From NCBI GenBank assembly GCA_934426825.1, contig CAKRYI010000025.1, positions 1 through 33,032 of the forward strand: a stretch of 33,032 nucleotides of DNA, read 5' to 3'. Shown here piece after piece: positions 15,612 through 22,364 of this stretch. The stretch's first letter is position 1, and every line of letters starts with the position of its first letter. A program made the position numbers and the translations under genes. The notes beneath the pieces were generated by a model. That model was not told the origin of the DNA. It did not search any database and saw nothing but the letters and a program-made list of their open reading frames with translations. This DNA comes from an uncultured Acetatifactor sp. Lineage in GTDB: Bacteria > Bacillota > Clostridia > Lachnospirales > Lachnospiraceae.

Positions 15612-18600
15612 ATGAAAGCAAGAAATTGGAAATCCGTAACTGCAGAAATAGCGGGTCTTTTGACGGGAGTTTTGATTGGAACGGTCGTCATGCAGAGCGC
15701 GATTGAGGTGGAAGCGGCAGATACGTTTTTGGGTATTCAAAATTTAATTACGGAGGTTTCCGGAGAGTATCAGGAAAAGCAGAGCAAATATACGATTCTG
15801 GAGGTGGTACCGGACAGGGCTGCCGCAGAAATCGGTTATCTGTTTGACGGGTACGAGCCGGTTCTCTCGGAGTGGGACGCTCAGGAAAAACGCTGGGTCG
15901 GCTGGCGGGAACGCCTTGCCGCATGTGCGGATGAGGAGGAGCGGAGAAGACTGATAGAGGGAGACGGTACGCCGGGAATCGGGTTGAAAGCCGGACTGGA
16001 GGCGTACTATGCCAAAAAGGGAATTACCCAAAAGCCGGTTATTGCATCTACGGAGCCTTATGCGGAGAGTGACGTTCCGGCGGAAGGCTATGAAATGATT
16101 CAGGGAACCGGCAAGACACTGCAGGGATATTTCGCTGCGGGAAGCGCTGAGGACACCTATCAGCTTGCTTTTGGAAGAACTGCACTGGGAACGGATGAGT
16201 TTTCTATCGGAAAATATTACCGGGTAGGCAGTGTACTTAAGGTGGTTGCAGATACTGTGACGCCGGAGGCTTCCCAGATACGCAAATCCGATGCGGACGG
16301 AAAATCCTATGTTTATGTGCAGAACAGTCTGGGTGATTACGAGTTTGCCGGACTTTTGGAGAATGTGGACGACAGCGTGCTCGCTCCGGAAACGGTATCA
16401 TCCTCCGACGGTGTCTCCGCAGGAGATGCAGGACAGAATATCTATCTCATAACTTTTGAGGCAATTTTGAACAGAACAGAGGCAGAGACAGGTACCACCC
16501 CGCTCTACGCGGTTACGGGTATTAACAGGGCAAGTGTGGGAACGACAGCTTACAACTATGGATGTTATCATCTGGTGGAAAGCGCGGACGGCGCAGCATT
16601 TACACTGGGGGCTGAGACTTTTTACTGCAAAAACGCTTTTGAAAATCAGGAGTGGTTCAAGCAGTATGTGCTGAACATGACCAAAGAGGAGTACGGAAAC
16701 TTCCCGGTGGAAGTGATTTCCTATACGCCGCAGGAACTTGCGGAAACGCTTGCCGCAACGGGCGCACTGCCGGAGTTTGACTTTTTGTATATCAATTCCG
16801 GTAAGAGTGCGGGATGGACATACTCTGCCGGAGCGGCGGACATGGCAGTCAAAAAAGGCGGTGACGTGACCGCTGAAGTGGGAAGGCTGTTGCTTGAAAC
16901 CGTGCAGGCGGGCAAGCTGCCCTGTCTGGTGGACGGCAATGTGATTTTCACGCAGGAGAACCGGGCGGTCAGCACGGCTGTGACACAGAATACGGAGTTA
17001 AAAAACACCAATCTATTCAAACTCTGTACGTTGTTCGGGCAGAATACGTTAGACAGAATTTTAATGGGAACCACACAGGATTTTCAAGCCTTAAATGTGG
17101 ATACTCTGTGGAACACGCTTGCGGACGGATATGAGGACGGCAATTTCACGACGAATCAGGTGTATTTCCATACCGGAGCAAAGTCGATTATCAATAATGA
17201 TTTCAGCACTTTTTCCATTTACCGTCCGGGAATGGATATGAAAAAGGGATTCCAGAAAGTTTTGGACGAAATCCAGCTGGAGAATCTGTACCGCGCTGCG
17301 GACACTTCCGCCTCTTATGCAATGTTATCCGAGGAGATTTCGGAGGCAGGCGTTTTAAGACATATCGTGAATTATAAATACCGCCGCAATGCGGAGGCTA
17401 AGAAAACGATGAACGTGCTGGAAATCCAGCCGGCAAAGACGAAGGACGGCAAAGCCACCCTGACGTTGGGACAGGTGCAGAAGTGGGCGGCAGATGTGGA
17501 GACGCTGAATGTCACGGTGATGACAACGGCAGAATTTATCGGTAAGGTGGAAACACTGAATGATAAATATGATTTGATTTATATCGGCACCTGCAAGGAC
17601 CACATGAACACGGTCAAGGGTGTGGCAGACAGTCCGGCAGCGGGAAGTACAGTGTTTAACGACCACGCCATGGACGGACTGGTGTATTACCATACCGGAG
17701 ATATGCGTTACAGCAGTCTGGAGCTTTCGGGTATGTTAGACACGGATTATGTGAACGGAAACCGGGCGGAATCGGTATATTTCTATACCCCGGTGAGATA
17801 CGGCGGAAACGACATTACCAAGGAGAAAAAGGAAGCGCTGATTTCTTATCTGGACGGTTCCTATCCGGTAGTGGTTTCGGAGGATTTCTTTGAGTCACCG
17901 GCAACCGTATATCAGGACATTAACTACAGAGGTTACAGCGTCAATCTGGGCGTCGGCGAATACAGACTTTCCGATTTGCAGAATCTGGGTATTGCAAATG
18001 ATGATATTACTTCCCTGAAGGTGAAGGACGGATACCGGCTGATTGCGTACTGGGATGACAACTTTACCTCGGAGAGCGTTGCTTTCACCGCGGATACTTC
18101 CAGTTTGGTGAGTGTGCCGCTTGCCTCCAATGCGCAGGAAAACTGGAATGATAAGATTTCGGCAATCCGTGTGGAGCAGGTGCCGGATTCTGCTCCACAG
18201 CGGGCGATTGACACAGAACATATTGACAACAGTTCTTATATGTATGAGTTTGTAAAACAGGCTTTGGACGAGAAGAGAACGAATTTCTATTCCTTTGGTG
18301 AGATTGAGCAGGGTTCCCAGCTGTTCGGATTTTATTTAAACCGTCCGAAGGTGACACTGGTGAACACCAGCGCCAACGGAAACCGGAAAGACGGGGACGA
18401 GATTTATTATATCCGCAAGAACAACGGAAAGTACACGCTGGAATATCACTTTACCATTGCCAACGAGGGCGCCGCAGTGGCGAATACCCGGTATCGCGCC
18501 CGGTTTCTCATTGACGTCAATGCGGACGGAAAGTTCTCCTCACAGGAAGAACTGGGAGACATAAGGATTACGAGCGGCGGCAACAATGTGGCGGCAGACC

Positions 18601-20648
18601 AGCTGTATGCCGGCAGGGAATATGTGCTGACCCGTACTGTGCCGGACGGTTATAAGGGAGTTCTTCCATGGAAATTAGAAATCTCCCAGACTGAGAATAC
18701 GCATATTTACTGCTTTATGGACGGATATACCAAGCTGGAAGGCTTGGAGAAGGAAACAATTAAAATCCTTCAAATCAGCCGTGATCAGGTGCTGGAGCCC
18801 GACCCTTGGTGGTGGGGACGCGAGCATGAGCAGCTGTACAGCCTTGCCGAGCAGATTAATGGTAAGAAAACGCAGTACGATACGCTCCGGTTAAACAGCA
18901 CGGGAGCATATCCGGTGAAAACGGAAGCCTACAGTACAGACGAAAAGGTGGACGGATACGAGTCCTCCCTGTACCATGTGCTGATTTACGGCGGTGAGTA
19001 CGAGGGCGTAACTTATAAGGGCATTGCGGACGATTTCGATATTGATGTTGACTTTATGACCATTCACCGGTTTGAAAATGAGTACCGGGCGGGCAATATC
19101 AATATGGCGGATTACAACATGCTGATTTTGGGATTCTCGGACGCTTACGGCGATTTTGATATTGTCGAAGGCGAACAGGACAGCCCGATAGGAGCCATTG
19201 TGAATTTCATCAACAGCGGCAAGAGCGTGCTTTTTGCCCATGATACCACTTCCTATTTCAACTACTCCAAGAGTAAGGGAAATCAGGGTGTTATCAACCG
19301 CAATAATTTTGCGATGGGAAGCACCGACCAGTACCACAATGCGTCCACGCTGAATTCTTATATCCGCGGACTGGTGGGAATGGACCGCTACGGCGTTATG
19401 ACCATGCCTGTTTTGAAAACGGGTGCGGGGCTTACGGCGGGCAGCGAGGACTGGAACAATGTGCTTGCCTCCGGCAAGGATATGGCATTTGTGCCGAAGA
19501 GCGGGCGCACGCAGACCGTGCCTTACACGCAGGGATATACGTATTCCATTATCAATGCGAAGGATAAGCACACGGCGGCAAATGTTTCCGCAGTGGATTA
19601 CACCACGGAGGAGACCGGACGCAGTCAGGTATGGAAAAACCAGTATCTGAACATCAAATATGATACGGCTTATTACCATGACAATTACACGGACGCAAGC
19701 GGAGTCGGCTACCCGGATACGGGCGAGATTCCTCTGAATTATAACGGCGAGGTGACAAACCTGCTTGTAACCCAGACCAACAAGGGTCAGATAACCCAGT
19801 ACCCTTACAAGCTGGCTGAGACTTTCCAAGTGGCGTCAACCCATGCTCAGTATTATCAGCTGGATTTCACGGCGGATGATGACAAGGACGGACAGAGTGA
19901 TTTGGTAGTGTGGTATTGTCTCGGCGGAAGAGTAAATGAGGGCGGACAGTATCAGGATACGATTTATTCCATGTCACCAAATGATGTGTCCAACAACTAT
20001 TATATTTACAATAAGGGCAATATCACTTACACCGGTATGGGACATTCTGCCGGAAGAAGCAGTGAGGATATACCGTACTCTACACAAAACTGTACCGTGG
20101 AGGAGGCAAAGCTGTTTATCAATACCATGATTGCGGCGTACAATGCGGGTATCAAGTCACCGTCCGTTTCCGTGCAGAAGAGTGCGGAACCCGATTCCCC
20201 GAAGGAGACGGTTCTTTACCGGTACTATGACAATGATTTTGCACTGGATTCCGTGGATGATGCCACGAATTCCTATGAGCAGATTTACTTTACCGTGAGT
20301 GATGTGAACTTTGTCAAAGGTTCCAGAAGACTGTCTATGAAGCTGTTTTACGATTCCGCGGACGGAACGCAGAATATTTCGGTGGACGGCGTAAGCAGAA
20401 AAGTGAAGACGCTAGACATTCCGATTTACAATGCGTCGACCAAAGAAACCGTGAACGCGGACGGTCTGGTGAGCGGCGGAATTTATTATGTACTTGTTCC
20501 AAAGACGGTTTTACAGGATTGTGATGCGGGACTGAATTTGTATTTTGAGGCGCAGAGCATTATCAATTCCTATAATAAGACTTACATAACGGATAAGGTA
20601 TATGCCAAACTGGAAGTTTTGAAAACTTATTTATTTGATTTGGATTAA
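15612..20648 (+). CDS. Giant secreted multidomain protein of the pilus operon (DUF5057-like, with beta/gamma-crystallin-like domain)
   Basis: This 1678-residue protein has an N-terminal basic region, a hydrophobic helix (about 14-31) and a plausible signal peptidase site after VEA (36), so it is exported; there is no LPXTG anchor. Three similar alpha/beta openings occur: YTILEVVPD (about 60), MNVLEIQPA (about 600) and IKILQISRD (about 1050), each later followed by a strand such as YDLIYIG or NMLILGF. Residues about 766-856 look like a beta/gamma-crystallin Greek-key pair (YQDINYRGYSVNLGVGEY; calcium-type NDDITS and NDKISA). The C-terminus is beta-sandwich-like. I recall clostridial proteins of this kind as DUF5057. 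It is the last operon gene, 27 bp after a prepilin, so it is probably pilus-associated or a tip adhesin; this is inference. Confidence 0.75.
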   Translation: MKARNWKSVTAEIAGLLTGVLIGTVVMQSAIEVEAADTFLGIQNLITEVSGEYQEKQSKYTILEVVPDRAAAEIGYLFDGYEPVLSEWDAQEKRWVGWRERLAACADEEERRRLIEGDGTPGIGLKAGLEAYYAKKGITQKPVIASTEPYAESDVPAEGYEMIQGTGKTLQGYFAAGSAEDTYQLAFGRTALGTDEFSIGKYYRVGSVLKVVADTVTPEASQIRKSDADGKSYVYVQNSLGDYEFAGLLENVDDSVLAPETVSSSDGVSAGDAGQNIYLITFEAILNRTEAETGTTPLYAVTGINRASVGTTAYNYGCYHLVESADGAAFTLGAETFYCKNAFENQEWFKQYVLNMTKEEYGNFPVEVISYTPQELAETLAATGALPEFDFLYINSGKSAGWTYSAGAADMAVKKGGDVTAEVGRLLLETVQAGKLPCLVDGNVIFTQENRAVSTAVTQNTELKNTNLFKLCTLFGQNTLDRILMGTTQDFQALNVDTLWNTLADGYEDGNFTTNQVYFHTGAKSIINNDFSTFSIYRPGMDMKKGFQKVLDEIQLENLYRAADTSASYAMLSEEISEAGVLRHIVNYKYRRNAEAKKTMNVLEIQPAKTKDGKATLTLGQVQKWAADVETLNVTVMTTAEFIGKVETLNDKYDLIYIGTCKDHMNTVKGVADSPAAGSTVFNDHAMDGLVYYHTGDMRYSSLELSGMLDTDYVNGNRAESVYFYTPVRYGGNDITKEKKEALISYLDGSYPVVVSEDFFESPATVYQDINYRGYSVNLGVGEYRLSDLQNLGIANDDITSLKVKDGYRLIAYWDDNFTSESVAFTADTSSLVSVPLASNAQENWNDKISAIRVEQVPDSAPQRAIDTEHIDNSSYMYEFVKQALDEKRTNFYSFGEIEQGSQLFGFYLNRPKVTLVNTSANGNRKDGDEIYYIRKNNGKYTLEYHFTIANEGAAVANTRYRARFLIDVNADGKFSSQEELGDIRITSGGNNVAADQLYAGREYVLTRTVPDGYKGVLPWKLEISQTENTHIYCFMDGYTKLEGLEKETIKILQISRDQVLEPDPWWWGREHEQLYSLAEQINGKKTQYDTLRLNSTGAYPVKTEAYSTDEKVDGYESSLYHVLIYGGEYEGVTYKGIADDFDIDVDFMTIHRFENEYRAGNINMADYNMLILGFSDAYGDFDIVEGEQDSPIGAIVNFINSGKSVLFAHDTTSYFNYSKSKGNQGVINRNNFAMGSTDQYHNASTLNSYIRGLVGMDRYGVMTMPVLKTGAGLTAGSEDWNNVLASGKDMAFVPKSGRTQTVPYTQGYTYSIINAKDKHTAANVSAVDYTTEETGRSQVWKNQYLNIKYDTAYYHDNYTDASGVGYPDTGEIPLNYNGEVTNLLVTQTNKGQITQYPYKLAETFQVASTHAQYYQLDFTADDDKDGQSDLVVWYCLGGRVNEGGQYQDTIYSMSPNDVSNNYYIYNKGNITYTGMGHSAGRSSEDIPYSTQNCTVEEAKLFINTMIAAYNAGIKSPSVSVQKSAEPDSPKETVLYRYYDNDFALDSVDDATNSYEQIYFTVSDVNFVKGSRRLSMKLFYDSADGTQNISVDGVSRKVKTLDIPIYNASTKETVNADGLVSGGIYYVLVPKTVLQDCDAGLNLYFEAQSIINSYNKTYITDKVYAKLEVLKTYLFDLD

Positions 20649-20689
20649 AAAAATGCCCCCGCATTCCGGCTTTCACCGGGAGGCGGGGG
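20647..20689 (-). terminator. Terminator between the pilus operon and the convergent peptide gene, possibly bidirectional
   Basis: CCCCCGC (20656-20662) pairs with GCGGGGG (20683-20689), with an inner CCGG pair and a short loop. On the - strand the stem is followed by T-rich sequence (seven A on the + strand, 20647-20653), an excellent intrinsic terminator for the peptide gene. On the + strand the tail is only TTAATTAATTA, so termination of the pilus operon here is weaker but likely. Confidence 0.85.
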
Positions 20690-20697
20690 TTAATTAA

Positions 20698-20769
20698 TTA
20701 GCAACCGAAGTTGAAATACTTGCAAATAGCATTAAATAACTCGGAGCAGCTATTGAATTTAAAACACAT
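20698..20769 (-). CDS. 23-residue four-cysteine peptide
   Basis: On the - strand ATG (20767-20769) opens a 23-codon frame ending in TAA at 20698-20700. It has a perfect AAGGAGG site (20778-20784) with 8-nt spacing, a sigma-A promoter (20820-20848) and a terminator 9 nt after the stop. The peptide begins MCFKFNSCSE; cysteines are at 2, 8, 16 and 23 (the last residue), with six aromatic residues (F3, F5, F12, Y18, F19, F21). There is no leader-core break, signal peptide or long hydrophobic run. I do not recognise it. It could be a small metal- or disulfide-bearing protein, a signalling peptide, or an intracellular regulator. No dedicated maturase or exporter is adjacent; the nearest radical SAM gene is 1.6 kb away on the other strand. 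Confidence 0.75.
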   Translation of the reverse strand: MCFKFNSCSELFNAICKYFNFGC

Positions 20770-20794
20770 AGTTTCGTCCTCCTTATTTTTATTT

Positions 20795-20842
20795 TTTGTA
20801 ATGGCCGATTACAAAAAGAATTGTAACAATTTTGTAACAATT
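20795..20842. promoter_or_regulatory. Cluster of TTGTAA-type operator-like repeats at the peptide promoter
   Basis: TTGTAACAATT occurs twice in perfect tandem (20821-20831 and 20832-20842), one helical turn apart, and fills the spacer and -10 region of the peptide promoter. A palindrome lies just downstream in the direction of transcription: TTTGTAAT (20795-20802), five bases, ATTACAAA (20808-20815). Each tandem copy contains TTGTNACAA, itself palindromic. This arrangement suggests binding of a dimeric repressor or activator; the regulator is unknown. Confidence 0.55.
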
Positions 20843-20848
20843 AAACAA
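20820..20848 (-). promoter_or_regulatory. Promoter of the four-cysteine peptide gene
   Basis: On the - strand TTGTTT (20843-20848) and TACAAT (20820-20825) are 17 bp apart. Transcription would start near 20813, giving a leader of about 45 nt that contains half of a palindrome and then the ribosome binding site. Confidence 0.65.
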
Positions 20849-20900
20849 TAGGAGATTTTTGGAAATGAGAAAAAGTGCATAACAGATGCGGAAAAGAGTG

Positions 20901-20928
20901 TTCCGAACGGCGGAATATGTGTTATAAT
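20901..20928 (+). promoter_or_regulatory. Extended -10 promoter for the FakA-like domain gene
   Basis: TATAAT at 20923-20928 is preceded by TG one base away (TGTTATAAT), an extended -10 element. A weak -35 (TTCCGA, 20901-20906) lies 16 bp upstream. The next gene's ribosome binding site AAGGAG is about 20 bp downstream. Confidence 0.6.
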
Positions 20929-20960
20929 AGACTTGAAAAGAAATGCGGAAGGAGATTCTT

Positions 20961-21212
20961 ATGTTAGAGTTCAGATATGACACACAGCTTTTGATTGAAG
21001 GACAGGATTTGGATGAGGACGTAATCAGCGATTACTTTACAGAGAATTTTAAGGGCGACTGTCTGCTGGCAGTGGGAGATGAGGAGCTGATTAAGATTCA
21101 TTTCCATACCAACGAGCCTTGGAAGGTTTTAGAGTATTGTGCAAGTCTGGGTGAAATCTACGACATTGTTGTGGAGGACATGGACAGACAGGCAAGAGGT
21201 CTGAAAGGCTAA
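20961..21212 (+). CDS. Stand-alone FakA/YloV middle-domain-like small protein
   Basis: This 83-residue protein resembles the domain following the DAK2 part of fatty acid kinase FakA (YloV): in particular 'GDCLLAVGDEELIKIHFHTNEPWKVLEYCASLGEI' matches the family pattern of a strand, VGDDDLVKVHVHT and a helix. Catalytic ATP-binding and DegV-binding parts are absent, so it is not a kinase by itself. It may be a binding or regulatory module. I chose ATG 20961 because AAGGAG sits 6 nt upstream; an in-frame ATG 18 bp earlier overlaps that site. Its stop codon overlaps the -35 of the next gene's sigma-28 promoter. Confidence 0.75.
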   Translation: MLEFRYDTQLLIEGQDLDEDVISDYFTENFKGDCLLAVGDEELIKIHFHTNEPWKVLEYCASLGEIYDIVVEDMDRQARGLKG

Positions 21213-21236
21213 AGTCAAGGCGTTTTTTGCCGATAT
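21210..21236 (+). promoter_or_regulatory. Flagellar sigma-28 (FliA/SigD) type promoter
   Basis: TAAA (21210-21213), exactly 15 bp, then GCCGATAT (21229-21236) matches the sigma-28 consensus TAAA-N15-GCCGATAA at all but the last base. It lies 36 bp before the FliD-like gene. This ties that gene to the late flagellar regulon. Confidence 0.8.
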
Positions 21237-21272
21237 AAAGATAGAATAAACATAAGTACAAGGAGGTAGCAT

Positions 21273-22055
21273 ATGGGTATTCGGATTAATGTAAATGCAA
21301 GAAATGATGTTTCTTATTTGTTTTCCAGTTTAGGCAGCAATGCAGCCAATGTGGCGAGCAGTGATTTTCTGGGACAGTATGCAAGCATTAAAAATGGCAG
21401 CTATGCCAAGCTGATGAAGGCATATTACGGACAGAACAGTAGCAGTGCGGTCAAGAGTCTGGCAAAAGACACGGTAAAGCGTGGCAATACGCTGACCTCG
21501 GAGGAAACCAAGGCTGTCACGAAAATCCAGAGTAGCACGGATGCGTTAAAGGAGTCGGCTGACGTTCTGTTAAGTAAGGGCAGTAATTCCGTTTTCAATC
21601 TGAAAGATATCACGGAGAAGGATGCCAACGGAGTGGAGACAACAAGGAAGGATTATGATATAGACGCTATTTACAATGCGGTGAACCAGTTTGCAAAGGA
21701 TTACAACTCGGTGCTTGATGCGGTGGACGGCGTGGATATTAAGTCTGTGCAGAACCGCACGGACAGTTTGCTCGGCGCAACCGTTCAGAATTTGAAACTT
21801 TTGAACAAAATCGGTATCACTGTGGATAAGAACGGCAAGATGTCTGTGGACAAGGAAGCATTTTCCAAATCCAATATGTCAACCGTAAAGAGCTTATTCC
21901 AGGGCAGCGGTTCCTACGGTTATCAGGTATCCGCACAGGCTTCCATGATGAATTTCGCAGCGGACAGAGAGGCGTCCAAGGCGAATACATACACTGTGAA
22001 AGGACGCTATGGCAATACCTATAACACCGGAAATCTTTACAACAGTTATTTCTAA
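21273..22055 (+). CDS. FliD-like (flagellar hook-associated protein 2 C-terminal type) protein
   Basis: This 260-residue protein resembles the C-terminal part of FliD: 'IYNAVNQFAKDYNSVLDAV', 'RTDSLLGATVQNLKLLNKIGITVDKNGKMSVD' and 'STVKSLFQGSGSYGYQVSAQA' follow the FliD pattern of helix, gap, LxxLGI..D.xGKLxlD and VxxLF. It lacks the D2/D3 middle domains and is about half the length of a normal cap protein. The N-terminus (about 30-50) has a YASIKNGSYAKLMKAYY segment I associate with related Lachnospiraceae proteins. A perfect AAGGAGG lies before the ATG. Transcription from a sigma-28 promoter supports a flagellar or motility-linked role. It is not a full cap protein; function is inferred. Confidence 0.78.
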   Translation: MGIRINVNARNDVSYLFSSLGSNAANVASSDFLGQYASIKNGSYAKLMKAYYGQNSSSAVKSLAKDTVKRGNTLTSEETKAVTKIQSSTDALKESADVLLSKGSNSVFNLKDITEKDANGVETTRKDYDIDAIYNAVNQFAKDYNSVLDAVDGVDIKSVQNRTDSLLGATVQNLKLLNKIGITVDKNGKMSVDKEAFSKSNMSTVKSLFQGSGSYGYQVSAQASMMNFAADREASKANTYTVKGRYGNTYNTGNLYNSYF

Positions 22056-22131
22056 GGTGGCTCGGAAAGTATTGAAAAGTACAGAAAAGTGTAGAAAATT
22101 GAAAATTGTTTCAAAAATTTCAAAAATTCTA

Positions 22132-22160
22132 TTGACTTTTTATCCGAAAACCAATATAAT
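22132..22160 (+). promoter_or_regulatory. Promoter of the tRNA-Leu gene
   Basis: TTGACT (22132-22137) and TATAAT (22155-22160) are 17 bp apart, near consensus as expected for a tRNA gene. The start would be near 22167, about 31 nt before the mature tRNA 5' end. Confidence 0.85.
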
Positions 22161-22197
22161 ACATTTTGTTCGCAGGAAATAAGCGGCGGACAAAAAT

Positions 22198-22281
22198 GCA
22201 GGAATGGCGGAATTGGCAGACGCGCACGGTTCAGGTCCGTGTGGTAGCAATACCATGAGAGTTCAAGTCTCTTTTCCTGCA
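22198..22281 (+). tRNA. tRNA-Leu, anticodon CAG
   Basis: The acceptor stem GCAGGAA pairs with TTCCTGC, with discriminator A at 22281. The anticodon arm is CACGG-TTCAGGT-CCGTG with anticodon CAG at 22232-22234. A long variable arm and the GTTCAAGTC T-loop give 84 nt, as expected for a class II leucine tRNA. The 3' CCA is not encoded (ACG follows). A promoter and terminator flank it, so it is a single-gene transcript. Confidence 0.97.
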
Positions 22282-22285
22282 CGTC

Positions 22286-22318
22286 AAGGTTAGCAGTCAT
22301 GCTAACCTTATTTTTTTT
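22286..22318 (+). terminator. Intrinsic terminator after tRNA-Leu
   Basis: AAGGTTAGC (22286-22294) pairs perfectly with GCTAACCTT (22301-22309) around AGTCAT, followed by A and eight T (22311-22318). Confidence 0.95.
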
Positions 22319-22364
22319 ATTATCTTTCGGAACATACCAAAGAGTCTCAAATGAGGGGGAAGAC

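Noticed and set aside
14703..15740. 345-residue open frame on the - strand across the Ig-like prepilin and the giant gene
   Set aside because: It spans two real genes on the other strand, its composition is shadow-like, and no start signal is seen. The 313-residue (12135-13076) and 312-residue (18891-19829) frames fail for the same reasons.
20943..20960. Upstream ATG giving a six-residue extension of the FakA-like domain protein
   Set aside because: It overlaps the AAGGAG ribosome binding site that serves the ATG at 20961.
22299..22364. Upstream ATG for the radical SAM gene
   Set aside because: It lies in the 3' arm of the tRNA terminator hairpin, has no ribosome binding site, and the extension is not protein-like.
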